Origin: DAOTWP01 sp034435675 | Lineage (GTDB): Bacteria; Chloroflexota; Anaerolineae; Aggregatilineales; Phototrophicaceae | Assembly: GCA_034435675.1 (NCBI GenBank) | Contig: DAOTWP010000019.1 | Coordinates: forward strand, 1 to 15,467 | DNA: 15,467 nt | Reading direction: 5' to 3' | In this document: one piece after another, positions 1-6,803 of the stretch | Numbering within the stretch: the stretch's first letter is position 1 | Layout: each line of letters opens with the position of its first letter | Translations under genes and position numbers: made by a program | The notes under the pieces: generated by a model | The model's input: only the letters and a program-made list of their open reading frames with translations | Databases searched by the model: none | What the model was told of the DNA's origin: nothing

Positions 1-372
1 ACAGGCTTGTACGAACGCTTTTCTGACGGGCAGCCGCATTATGACGCCAACACCGGGCAGCAGGTGACCGCGGCGAATGTGGTCATCCTCTACGCCAGCC
101 ACGAACTGAGCGATATTGTCGAAAGCGAATGGCAGGGCAATGTCAGTTACGGTTGGCGCATCTACCTGTGGACAGCCGGCAATCTGGTGCTGTTCCGCGA
201 TGGGCTGGTGTATCAGGGCTTGTGGGCGCGCAGCGAACGTGACGACATGCTGACGCTGCACACAATGGACAACAGCGCGTGGCTGCCGCTGAAGCCGGGG
301 AACACATTCCTGCAGGTGGTCAAACTGCCGGAACAGATGCATCCGGATGAGGAATGGGCACGCTGGGAATAG
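1..372 (+). CDS. DUF3048 domain protein, C-terminal part (5' end outside window)
   Basis: The frame is open to the first base of the window, so the true start lies upstream; the TTG at position 7 is only an internal leucine codon in my reading. About 123 residues are visible, ending in TAG. The pattern 'AANVVILYA', then 'FRDGLVYQGLWAR', then 'WLPLKPGNTFLQVV' fits the C-terminal domain of DUF3048 (YerB-type lipoproteins): a 'NVvv' strand, a 'dG...GtW.R' turn and a closing 'l.pG.tfvq.v' strand. Family members are usually exported or lipid-anchored proteins of unknown biochemical function; the signal peptide would be outside the window. It is followed by a 108-base gap with a promoter-like -10 element, so it probably ends its own transcript. 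Family call is from remembered motif layout; function is unknown. Confidence 0.72.
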   Translation, partial: TGLYERFSDGQPHYDANTGQQVTAANVVILYASHELSDIVESEWQGNVSYGWRIYLWTAGNLVLFRDGLVYQGLWARSERDDMLTLHTMDNSAWLPLKPGNTFLQVVKLPEQMHPDEEWARWE

Positions 373-380
373 CCGTCTGC

Positions 381-409
381 TGTCCCTTTTGGCGTGCATC
401 CCCTATAAT
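381..409 (+). promoter_or_regulatory. Putative promoter of the pseudoprotease gene
   Basis: A perfect TATAAT lies at 404-409 in an AT-rich island (CTATAATAAAAATAAAGG) of otherwise GC-rich DNA, about 70 bases before the ATG at 481. The -35 region at 17-base spacing (381-386, TGTCCC) is poor. The same CCCTATAAT string stands ahead of the kinase gene on the other strand (5914-5922), which supports both as real -10 elements. Confidence 0.5.
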
Positions 410-480
410 AAAAATAAAGGAAACCCGTTTGCACCCCGATACGCCGGGATGCCGCGCAGGATAGCAGTGCAGGGAAGCTT

Positions 481-1797
481 ATGCCATATCAGACCATGCA
501 GCAGGGCATTGACGCCATCAGCGCCGGGAACAGAGCCGAAGGTGCACGTCTGCTGCGTATTGCGCTCCGCAATGAGGCACTTCAGGGCAATTTGCGCGCC
601 ATCGCCCTGATGTGGCTGGCAGAAACCACCGATGACCGCCAGCAAAAGGTGCAGCTTTATCAGGAAGCAGTTGCCGCCGACCCAACCAGCAGCGATGCCC
701 GTCAGCGGCTGGCACTGCTGCTCACGCCCCCCGCGCCACTCGCCCCGCCGCCCCCTGTGACAGGCGATTCGGGCGTCTTTCGACCCATTCAGCCGGGGGA
801 TACCGGGCAGTATCCGGCAGTACAGCCACCTTACCAGCAGCCAGCTTACGGGCAGCCGGGCTACACCCAGCCGCAGCAGCCCTACCAGCAGCCGGGTTAC
901 GCTCAGCCGCAGCAGCCAGCTTACGGGCAGCCGGGCTACGCGCAGTCGCCGGTGGTTGGTGGGGGTGGGCAGCCGCCCTATGCCCAACAGCCGACGCCCT
1001 ATGCCCAGATTCCCGGAGGGCTGCACCGCACAGTGGGCATTCAGGGTGGATCCAACGGCGCGGGCACAGGCTTTTTTGTCACCCGCGACGGGCTGGTTGC
1101 CACTACGCGCTTTGTGGTCGGCGGCGCGCAGAACGTGACAGTGTTGTTCTTGCAGGGGCAGCAGCTTCCCGGTCAGGTGATCCGCAGTTTCCCCGACCTC
1201 GACCTCGCATTGATCCATGTTAACCTGCAGGTCAGCGAACTGCTGCCGGTTTCTGCGCTGCCCACCGTGCCGGACAACACGCCGCTGAATGCCGTCGCGC
1301 ACAATCAGCGCGCTGTCACGGGCATTCGGCGCGGCACCCAGCGCCAACTGCGCCCCGAATGGATTCCGACAACGATTGACCGCCCGCCGGACGCCGGGGG
1401 CAACCCGACCTTCGACAATCACAATCAGCTTGTGGGTATGCTGACGCGCAACAGCAGCCGCACCTCGGCATACATCTTTGCGCTGCATATCAGCGCCATC
1501 TACAAGGCGGTGCAGCAAACGCTGAACGAAATGCAGAGCGACAGCCGCCGCGTCTACTGCCCGTCCTGCGGCAGCGCGAGCCGTGCGCCAGGCGTGAGCA
1601 ACTTCTACTGCGAAACCTGCGGCGGCGTGCTGCCCTTCGCGCTGGAAATGACGCGCTTCCCGATCATGCAGGCGGCGATGCTCTACGGCGAAGGCACTCA
1701 CATGCCCTGCCCGAATCCTGCCTGCAATTCACGGGTGGGTTTTTATAATGGCAAGTGCCTGCGCTGCGGGCAGGCGTTGAACACGAAAGGACGATAA
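481..1797 (+). CDS. TPR / trypsin-like pseudoprotease with C-terminal zinc ribbons
   Basis: 438 residues, ATG start preceded by AGGGAAG at 471-477. Order of parts: an N-terminal helical, TPR-like segment (about 1-80); a Pro/Gln/Tyr-rich low-complexity linker (about 85-175) with PYQQP and YGQPGY repeats; an HtrA/trypsin-like fold (about 180-345); and two zinc-ribbon-like Cys clusters (C360, C363, C377, C380 and C410, C415, C426, C429). The protease landmarks are recognisable but inactive: the 'TnHVV' motif reads TRFVV (Phe211 for His), the 'DLALI' Asp is kept (Asp241), and the 'GNSGGP' motif reads DAGGNP (Ala305 for Ser). No signal peptide or membrane segment is seen, so it is probably cytoplasmic, working as a binding or scaffold protein rather than an enzyme. 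The YbjN-like gene follows 15 bases downstream and is likely cotranscribed. Domain calls come from motifs, not from a search. Confidence 0.8.
   Translation: MPYQTMQQGIDAISAGNRAEGARLLRIALRNEALQGNLRAIALMWLAETTDDRQQKVQLYQEAVAADPTSSDARQRLALLLTPPAPLAPPPPVTGDSGVFRPIQPGDTGQYPAVQPPYQQPAYGQPGYTQPQQPYQQPGYAQPQQPAYGQPGYAQSPVVGGGGQPPYAQQPTPYAQIPGGLHRTVGIQGGSNGAGTGFFVTRDGLVATTRFVVGGAQNVTVLFLQGQQLPGQVIRSFPDLDLALIHVNLQVSELLPVSALPTVPDNTPLNAVAHNQRAVTGIRRGTQRQLRPEWIPTTIDRPPDAGGNPTFDNHNQLVGMLTRNSSRTSAYIFALHISAIYKAVQQTLNEMQSDSRRVYCPSCGSASRAPGVSNFYCETCGGVLPFALEMTRFPIMQAAMLYGEGTHMPCPNPACNSRVGFYNGKCLRCGQALNTKGR
835..939 (+). repeat. Direct repeat inside the Pro/Gln-rich linker
   Basis: A 30-base block at 835-864 recurs exactly at 910-939, 75 bases (25 codons) apart and in frame; it encodes QQPAYGQPGY. 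Between the copies lies a related but diverged PQQPYQQPGYAQ stretch. This is a coding repeat of the flexible linker, prone to length change by slippage, and not a CRISPR array. Confidence 0.85.
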
Positions 1798-1812
1798 GGG
1801 CACGCCAGCGCG

Positions 1813-2292
1813 GTGCCCCGGCAGCCTATGTTTGGACGCAGAAAACCTCTCGAAAACACCAATACGATTCAGGCACATGTCGCCACAGTGGAGCGCATTC
1901 TGGAAAGCCTGAAGGTCAACCCGAAGGACGCGCGGCGGCAGATGGACAACGGCGGCTTTGGCTGGAGCTTCCGGCAGGGGTCGGCAACCATCGAAATCTA
2001 CATCAACCAGACGGAGCAGGAAGGCTATTTGCAGGTGCTCTCGCCGATTATGTACCTGCCGGCAAGCGGGCTGCTGCCGCTGTACCGTCGCCTGCTGGAA
2101 CTGAACATGTCACTGACAACGGCGGCATTTGGCGTCTATCTGGATACGGTGTATGTCTTCAACGAGCGCCCGCTGACCGGGCTGGACGTGCTGGAGGCAA
2201 AACACATCATTGAGATGATCGCCGGGTATGCCGACGAACTGGACAACCAGCTCGTGGCGGAATTTGGCGGCAGACTCTACGGGCAGGTGTAG
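1813..2292 (+). CDS. YbjN-like domain protein
   Basis: 159 residues from a GTG at 1813; the ATG at 1828 (MFGRRKPLEN) is an equally possible start, since neither has a convincing ribosome binding site. The 'LLPLYRRLLELNMSLTTAAF' segment followed by 'RPLTGLD' and 'VAEFGGRLYG' matches the YbjN / type III secretion chaperone-like fold seen in many bacteria: a strand-rich N half with 'GWSFRQGSATIEIYI', then a long helix with the LLxLN signature and a C-terminal helix. Members are thought to bind partner proteins, but the role of most is unknown. The gene lies 15 bases behind the pseudoprotease gene on the same strand, suggesting an operon and perhaps a physical partnership. No membrane segment or signal peptide is visible. 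Confidence 0.7.
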   Translation: MPRQPMFGRRKPLENTNTIQAHVATVERILESLKVNPKDARRQMDNGGFGWSFRQGSATIEIYINQTEQEGYLQVLSPIMYLPASGLLPLYRRLLELNMSLTTAAFGVYLDTVYVFNERPLTGLDVLEAKHIIEMIAGYADELDNQLVAEFGGRLYGQV

Positions 2293-2317
2293 CGGCAGGA
2301 AAGATTTAAGGTCTGTA

Positions 2318-2352
2318 GGTTAACCCGGACAAGGGGGGTGTGCAGGTTAACC
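2318..2352. repeat. Pair of GGTTAACC palindromes
   Basis: Two identical 8-base palindromes at 2318-2325 and 2345-2352, 27 bases apart, lie just past the YbjN-like stop. They could be protein-binding half sites or part of the adjacent structured element. No function can be assigned. Confidence 0.4.
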
Positions 2353-2359
2353 AATCCAT

Positions 2360-2440
2360 ACGGAGTATACGGGCGGGCACGGCGACCCGCCCCTGCGAGA
2401 CAAACCGTGCAGGGGCGACCGCAGCAAAACCGTACTCCGT
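2360..2440. repeat. Nested inverted-repeat element between convergent genes
   Basis: The outer arms ACGGAGTA (2360-2367) and TACTCCGT (2433-2440) are perfect complements, extended by CGG/CCG after a 2-base bulge. Inside are two hairpins that share bases and exclude each other: GGGCGGG (2371-2377) with CCCGCCC (2386-2392), and CGCCCCTGC (2388-2396) with GCAGGGGCG (2409-2417). It lies between the convergent YbjN-like and kinase genes and may end or protect transcripts from both sides; no T-run follows, so a classic intrinsic terminator is not supported. The make-up resembles small interspersed palindromic elements (REP/MITE-like), which is inference. Confidence 0.6.
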
Positions 2441-2535
2441 CTTATTGTGTTAAATCACATCTTCCCCTGTTCAGAAAATTGCGGGCGACAGGTTCAGCGA
2501 TCAGGCATCAGCCCGCCGCACAATCCTGCCCTCAC

Positions 2536-5500
2536 TCACTTTTTCACGACGGTTACATTGGTCGCCATCATGTCGATGTCTTCGGGGATTTCCGGCACGA
2601 CCGGCGGCGCGGGCGGCGGTGCGGGCGGCAGGGTTTCTGCCGGGGGCGCAGCCTCCTGCGACACCGTAGACGGCGCGGCAGGCAGCGCCAGATCGCGCAG
2701 TACCCAGTAACCCAATAACAGCGTACCGCCCGTGACCAGCAGCGCCACGATGTTGGCGAGCAGAATCTCGTTCAGCCGCGCGTGCCCTGTGGCAGGCAGC
2801 ACCCCCGGCAGCACCGCATACACCGCCAGCAGACTCAACAGCGTAATCAGCCGGTAGAGGGCAAAAATCAGCGCGCAGGCAAGCATGCCGATAGCGCCCC
2901 AGCGTTTCCAGCGCCACGCCGCCAGCGCAAAGACAAACGCCGCGCTGCTCCACGCCAGCCCGCTGACGCCAAACCAGCCCGCAGGCAGCAGCGTGAACAG
3001 ATAAAAGACCCACAGCACACCCGCGCCGATCAGCATATACAGCAGGAAGGTCGTCAGCAGCGCCGGGCGCTCCCGCTGGACAGATGGCGCGCCGATCCAG
3101 CCGAGCAGGTTGGCGAACAGTGCCCCGGCGTGCCCACCCAGCGCGATCACAATCGCCATCGGCAGTCCCACCGTGAATAATTCGGCGTGCTGGTTGAATG
3201 CCAGCAGCACGACATCGTTTGCCAGCGCGCGCTCGCTCAGCAGCGCGATTGGCTGCACCCAGGTGGGCGTGGCAACGCCTGACACACTGTAAATGAGCAT
3301 TGACGGCAGCCAGGTCGCCAGCGTCACGACGCCGAACGTAAACAGATTGGACAGCTTGAAGCTGACCGCCAGCGCAAAGCCCATCGCGCCGCCCGCCCCG
3401 GCAATCAACAACCCTTCGGGCATGGGCGCACGCTCCATGAAGAACCACTCATAACCACCCCAGACCAGCGCCCCCCACAGCAGCCCGACCAGCCCGCCGT
3501 AGATCACCGCCCGCCCACGATTAAGCATCCCGCGCAGGCGAATCGGGAACTCTCCGGCGATCAGCGCCATGAACCCGGCAAACAGCAGGTAGGTGATGGC
3601 AACCGGCGGCGCGATGGGTGGGATTTCGCCAAACCACACAGCACGATAGGACAGGAAAATCGGCGCGTAGGCAGCAAGCACTGTCACGAGGAATGCCGCC
3701 CAGCCGGGCAGATTGAGCGCCGCGGCGAGGATGAAACCCAGCGCCAGCCCCACACCGCCCAGTTTCATCAGATTCCAGTTGGGCAGGTCATTCAGATAGA
3801 ACCAGGTAAAAGAAGACCACGCCAGCACGCCGAAGAACGTTCCCAGAATTGCGCTCGCCACCAGCCGCACACGCCCCAGCCAGAAGCCGCGCAATCGTCG
3901 TGAGAAGCCGTCAGCAAACAGCACCATAAAGCCGATGATGACGCCGAAGACCAGCCCAATCGCAATCGTGTTACCCCAGCGCGCCGGGGTGAAAATCAGG
4001 TTGGAACGGAACGAGATATAGACCCACGCGCCCATGCCCAGCGCGCCACCCAGCAGCGCCAGCACAAAGCGCCAGACCAGTTCGATTTGCCCTTCGGTCA
4101 TGCGCCGCCAACTGTTTGCCAGCCAGGCATACGCCCGCGCCCGGAAGGTCACCGGCGGCGGCAGCGTGGGCGATTCATCGCGCACGAGCGCCAGCGCACG
4201 CAGTGCCCCGCGTTTGCCCGCCCGCTGCGCTTCGGCAATGACGCGCACAGCAGATGTGGAGCGCATCTGCCCAATCATGCGCGCCGCAAAATCCGCCACG
4301 AGCGGGTCGCTGCGATCCAGCGCGATGCTGGCAACAAACGTATCAATTTCCGGTGTATACACGACCTCACGCCAGCCGGACTGCGGCACCAGTTCGAGGT
4401 TGATGCGCAGCATGGTCGTCAGCAGCGTGCCGCGCCCCTGTGCGGGCAGTTCATAGGTCGGCACACGCTTTTGATTCGCCGCGCGTTTGCCCAGCACCCG
4501 CAGCGCCGCCAGCTTCGCCACCTGATAGGTTTCAATTTGCAGCGCCTGCGCGACCAGCCGGGGAATCTGCGGCGCGCGTTCATCGTCCGGCAGGATTTCA
4601 AGACGATCAAACGCCCGGATACGTGCCGGCGCGTTTTCGCTGCGCACAGCATGCAGACAGACCCAGCGGCGGTCACTGTCGTTCAGCTTGCCCCACCAGA
4701 AGTCCACATCGTGGTCATATTCCAGCGCGCCGCGCAGCAGCAGTTGATAACCCGCTGTATCTACCCGCAGCCCGTGCCGTTCGGCATCGCGGTAATAGCT
4801 GCTCATCAGCATATAATGCGACACGCCCAGCAGAAAACGCCCCTGCCCGCCTGCCCACGCGCTGTGCGCCCGGCTGTAGATGTCCACTGCTTCCAGCAGC
4901 ATCAGGTCGTCCATTTCGCGGTACTGCTCGGTCAGCATGTTGGCGGCATCTGCCGGGGAGAGTACCAGATCTTCGCCGTCCCACTTGACCCAATCCTCAT
5001 CATCCACATGCACGCTGGCAGCGCCGCCCAACCCCAGCGCGCGCTCCAGTTCGTCGATCAGTTCCAGCACGCTCTGCGGGCGCTGGTCGGGGTCAACGGC
5101 TGTGCCGCGCCGCAGCGCATCGTTCACTGCCGGCGAAACACTGCCCGCCGCGCGCCCGATGTCCGGCAGCGATTCCTGATACTGCAACTGCTTGAGCGCC
5201 AGCGAGGTGGTCGCATCAAACGGCAGCGCACCGGTCAGCATGTGGAACAGCATAATCGCAAAACTGTAGATGTCGGCGCGCCTGTCAATCACATCCGAGG
5301 TAAGTTGTTCAGGTGCCATGTACAGCAGCGTGCCGCTGCCGGGGTTGCGCGCGCGCCCCTGTGGGTCGAGAATCGTCGCCAGCCCGAAGTCCGCCAGGTA
5401 GGGCGACTGCTGGCTGCCCAGCAGGATATTGGGCGGTTTTAGGTCGAGGTGAATGATGTTGCTGGTGTGGGCGAAATCGAGCGCGTTCGCCATCGCCTTG

Positions 5501-5841
5501 CCCATCCGCAGCACTTCCGGCACGGGCATCGGTCCTTTTTCCAGCAGCCCTTCCAGCGAGCCGCCGGTCACAAAGCGCATGACGATATACAGCTTGCCGC
5601 CGAACTCGCCGAAGTCATAGATCGGTAGGATATTGGGGTGTTCCAGCTTGGCAATGGTCTGCGCCTCGCGCCGGAACAGTTCCACCGGGTCAACATCAGC
5701 CGACAGCCCGTGCGCGATGGTCTTGATTGCCACCACACGGCTGAGCGCGGTGTCCTGCGCGGACCACACATCTGCCATGCCGCCGCGCCCAATGTGTTCT
5801 ACCACGCGGTATTGATTCTTGATTATCGTCCCGACATCCAT
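2536..5841 (-). CDS. Ser/Thr protein kinase fused to a polytopic membrane domain
   Basis: 1101 residues from the ATG at 5841. Residues about 10-270 form a Hanks-type kinase: glycine loop GRGGMADVW, Lys40 in VAIK, Glu59, catalytic HLDLKPPN (131-138), DFG at 151-153, APE at 177-179. All catalytic residues are present, so it should be active; Leu replaces the usual Arg before the catalytic Asp (non-RD type). Residues about 290-580 are helical, HEAT/TPR-like. Residues about 590-1050 hold roughly 14 hydrophobic segments, followed by a Pro-rich tail (PPAPPPAPP) and a basic end. Known bacterial kinases of this family usually have one membrane helix and an outer sensor; here a transporter-like membrane block replaces it. 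The frame is open to 5946, but a TATAAT at 5919-5914 argues against that start; ATG at 5907 (leaderless) or 5877 are alternatives. 5841 places the kinase fold directly at the N-terminus, as is usual. Confidence 0.88.
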   Translation of the reverse strand: MDVGTIIKNQYRVVEHIGRGGMADVWSAQDTALSRVVAIKTIAHGLSADVDPVELFRREAQTIAKLEHPNILPIYDFGEFGGKLYIVMRFVTGGSLEGLLEKGPMPVPEVLRMGKAMANALDFAHTSNIIHLDLKPPNILLGSQQSPYLADFGLATILDPQGRARNPGSGTLLYMAPEQLTSDVIDRRADIYSFAIMLFHMLTGALPFDATTSLALKQLQYQESLPDIGRAAGSVSPAVNDALRRGTAVDPDQRPQSVLELIDELERALGLGGAASVHVDDEDWVKWDGEDLVLSPADAANMLTEQYREMDDLMLLEAVDIYSRAHSAWAGGQGRFLLGVSHYMLMSSYYRDAERHGLRVDTAGYQLLLRGALEYDHDVDFWWGKLNDSDRRWVCLHAVRSENAPARIRAFDRLEILPDDERAPQIPRLVAQALQIETYQVAKLAALRVLGKRAANQKRVPTYELPAQGRGTLLTTMLRINLELVPQSGWREVVYTPEIDTFVASIALDRSDPLVADFAARMIGQMRSTSAVRVIAEAQRAGKRGALRALALVRDESPTLPPPVTFRARAYAWLANSWRRMTEGQIELVWRFVLALLGGALGMGAWVYISFRSNLIFTPARWGNTIAIGLVFGVIIGFMVLFADGFSRRLRGFWLGRVRLVASAILGTFFGVLAWSSFTWFYLNDLPNWNLMKLGGVGLALGFILAAALNLPGWAAFLVTVLAAYAPIFLSYRAVWFGEIPPIAPPVAITYLLFAGFMALIAGEFPIRLRGMLNRGRAVIYGGLVGLLWGALVWGGYEWFFMERAPMPEGLLIAGAGGAMGFALAVSFKLSNLFTFGVVTLATWLPSMLIYSVSGVATPTWVQPIALLSERALANDVVLLAFNQHAELFTVGLPMAIVIALGGHAGALFANLLGWIGAPSVQRERPALLTTFLLYMLIGAGVLWVFYLFTLLPAGWFGVSGLAWSSAAFVFALAAWRWKRWGAIGMLACALIFALYRLITLLSLLAVYAVLPGVLPATGHARLNEILLANIVALLVTGGTLLLGYWVLRDLALPAAPSTVSQEAAPPAETLPPAPPPAPPVVPEIPEDIDMMATNVTVVKK

Positions 5842-5913
5842 CGCCAACCCGCCGTTCGCCGCTGTGACATTTTGCATCTGGAAAGGGGCAAGCCTGCGCT
5901 CACCCATACGTCC

Positions 5914-5942
5914 ATTATAGGGGGCGCAGCGAACACGAACAA
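5914..5942 (-). promoter_or_regulatory. Putative promoter of the kinase gene
   Basis: Read on the - strand, TATAAT (5919-5914) is preceded at 17-base spacing by TTGTTC (5942-5937, three of six matches to the -35 consensus). The expected transcript start is near 5907, where an ATG also lies. A start there would be leaderless, whereas the ATG at 5841 would have a leader of about 66 bases. Confidence 0.55.
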
Positions 5943-5963
5943 GCAACGAACGGTTTGCAAGCG

Positions 5964-6160
5964 TTAGAGGTGTGTTTGGGTGTGGTACGGACTGGCAGCG
6001 TGCGGCTGCAACTTGCCCATCACGAAAAAAGCGTAATCCTGCGGGAAGGTGCGCGCGCCAGGCGCATACAGCGGCGCCAGCGTCTGCGCGCGGTGGTCAG
6101 CAGCGTGGTTCAGCACGTGGAACAGCACCTCCCACACGTCCATAGGTCTCTTCGTCCCGA
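5964..6160 (-). pseudogene. DinB-family protein remnant (C-terminal part only)
   Basis: A frame of about 65 codons ending in TAA at 5966-5964 contains 'VWEVLFHVLNHAADHRAQ', then 'GARTFPQDYAFFV'. This matches the C-terminal metal-site helix of DinB-family (DinB_2-like) four-helix proteins, where 'HvvNHaTdHRaQ' carries the last two metal-binding histidines and is followed by a 'fpqDy' segment. The N-terminal two thirds, including the first histidine, are missing: in the same frame a TGA at 6179-6177 closes the upstream side, and the adjoining DNA codes in another frame for a toxin remnant. A short ORF from ATG 6143 could still be translated but would not fold as a DinB protein. I infer a deletion remnant. 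The family call is from motif recognition and is fairly strong for so short a piece. Confidence 0.6.
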
Positions 6161-6447
6161 TGCGCCTCCAGCATTGTCACTTCCAGCACATCCAGCTTGA
6201 TGATTTCCACCGCTCTCGCCCGCAGCCGAAAAAAGACACGCACACGCCCAAACTTGTAACGATATCAGCCTGGCGCATGATGGGGCAGCGGCGTCACGTT
6301 GGGGTGATCGTCGGGTCTGGCGAGGTCGAGTTGTGCATAAGCTTCAATGCGTTCGCGGGCACGCTCTACGACCTTGCCGAGTCCCTGTTTGCGCAGCAAT
6401 GCAATAGCGTCTTGAACAAGTGGATGCTCAACAACGCGAAAACTCAT
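6097..6447 (-). pseudogene. RelE/ParE-like toxin gene broken by an in-frame TGA
   Basis: The ATG at 6447 opens a 60-codon frame that stops at TGA 6267-6265. Without any shift the same frame continues as 'YRYKFGRVRVFFRL', then 'AVEIIKLDVLEV' and 'HRDEETYGR', up to TGA at 6099-6097. The second half carries the core strand pattern of RelE/ParE toxins (yRyrvGryRvif, then a V.HR..vY-type end), and the first half is the expected N-terminal helical part. The simplest reading is one toxin of about 105 residues with a nonsense codon, perhaps a former TGG or CGA. The ATG overlaps the stop of the upstream 101-residue gene by 4 bases (ATGA), as in many toxin-antitoxin pairs. The homologous part ends near 6136, exactly where the DinB remnant begins. 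Translation probably yields only a 60-residue fragment lacking the catalytic C-terminal half. Confidence 0.55.
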
Positions 6448-6749
6448 GAATTCTCAATTTCAACGCTTGTCTTGACCCAGGCGGGGCTTGCCCAGAGAAT
6501 ATCCTCGAAGCGCACCGGGAATTCGTCGTCTGCCGCCTCGTTGATGGGGCGCATCTCAAAATCGTAATCGTAAATCATGGCGCGTTCCTCATCATCGGCA
6601 TCTTCCGGCACGCTGCAAATTCCCGTGATTGCGCCAAAGCAGCCATTCTTGAGTATGACAAACGTGCCCACACCGATTGCCTCACGGGTCTTTGGCGTAT
6701 CATCGCGTTCAGTGACACAAACTGCAAATTGTTTCCGCTGCAATTCCAT
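6444..6749 (-). CDS. Small acidic protein of unknown family, coupled to toxin remnant
   Basis: 101 residues. The ATG at 6749 is chosen because AAGGAG stands 5 bases before it; a TTG at 6764 in the same frame lies upstream of this site. The N-terminal part looks like a small beta barrel ('QFAVCVTE', 'GTFVILKNGCFGAITGI'), and the rest is acidic ('EDADDEER', 'YDYDFEMRP', 'EDILWASPAW'). I do not recognise the family. It follows the 1072-residue gene by 54 bases and overlaps the toxin remnant by 4 bases at ATGA. Its place directly before a RelE-like toxin and its acidity fit an antitoxin, but no DNA-binding motif is seen, so it may instead be an unrelated protein belonging to the upstream operon. 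Confidence 0.7.
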   Translation of the reverse strand: MELQRKQFAVCVTERDDTPKTREAIGVGTFVILKNGCFGAITGICSVPEDADDEERAMIYDYDFEMRPINEAADDEFPVRFEDILWASPAWVKTSVEIENS

Positions 6750-6803
6750 GAGCACTCCTTCCAATTCAGGTCAACGCATTCTCACCCGCCTGCACACGCG
6801 CCC

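Noticed and set aside
835..939. Regular repeats resembling a short CRISPR-like array
   Set aside because: The repeats are in frame, encode a Pro/Gln/Tyr-rich linker, and lack uniform unique spacers.
403..1701. 432-codon open frame on the - strand opposite the pseudoprotease gene
   Set aside because: It is composition-driven (Arg, Ala, Leu, His rich, with RLPVSWLL repeats mirroring the linker repeat), has no family motif, and the + strand frame carries clear domains.
2446..2459. TGTGTTAAATCACA as a CRP-like binding site
   Set aside because: It is only a short imperfect palindrome lying past the ends of two convergent genes, with no promoter next to it.
4087..5442. 451-codon open frame on the + strand opposite the kinase
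   Set aside because: The product is rich in Arg, His and Gln with no recognisable motif; the kinase frame on the - strand carries the full catalytic motif set.
6265..6267. TGA as a recoded (Sec or Trp) codon in the toxin remnant
   Set aside because: No sign of a selenocysteine insertion element was found, other genes in the window use TGA as a normal stop, and the family needs no Sec; a nonsense mutation is simpler.
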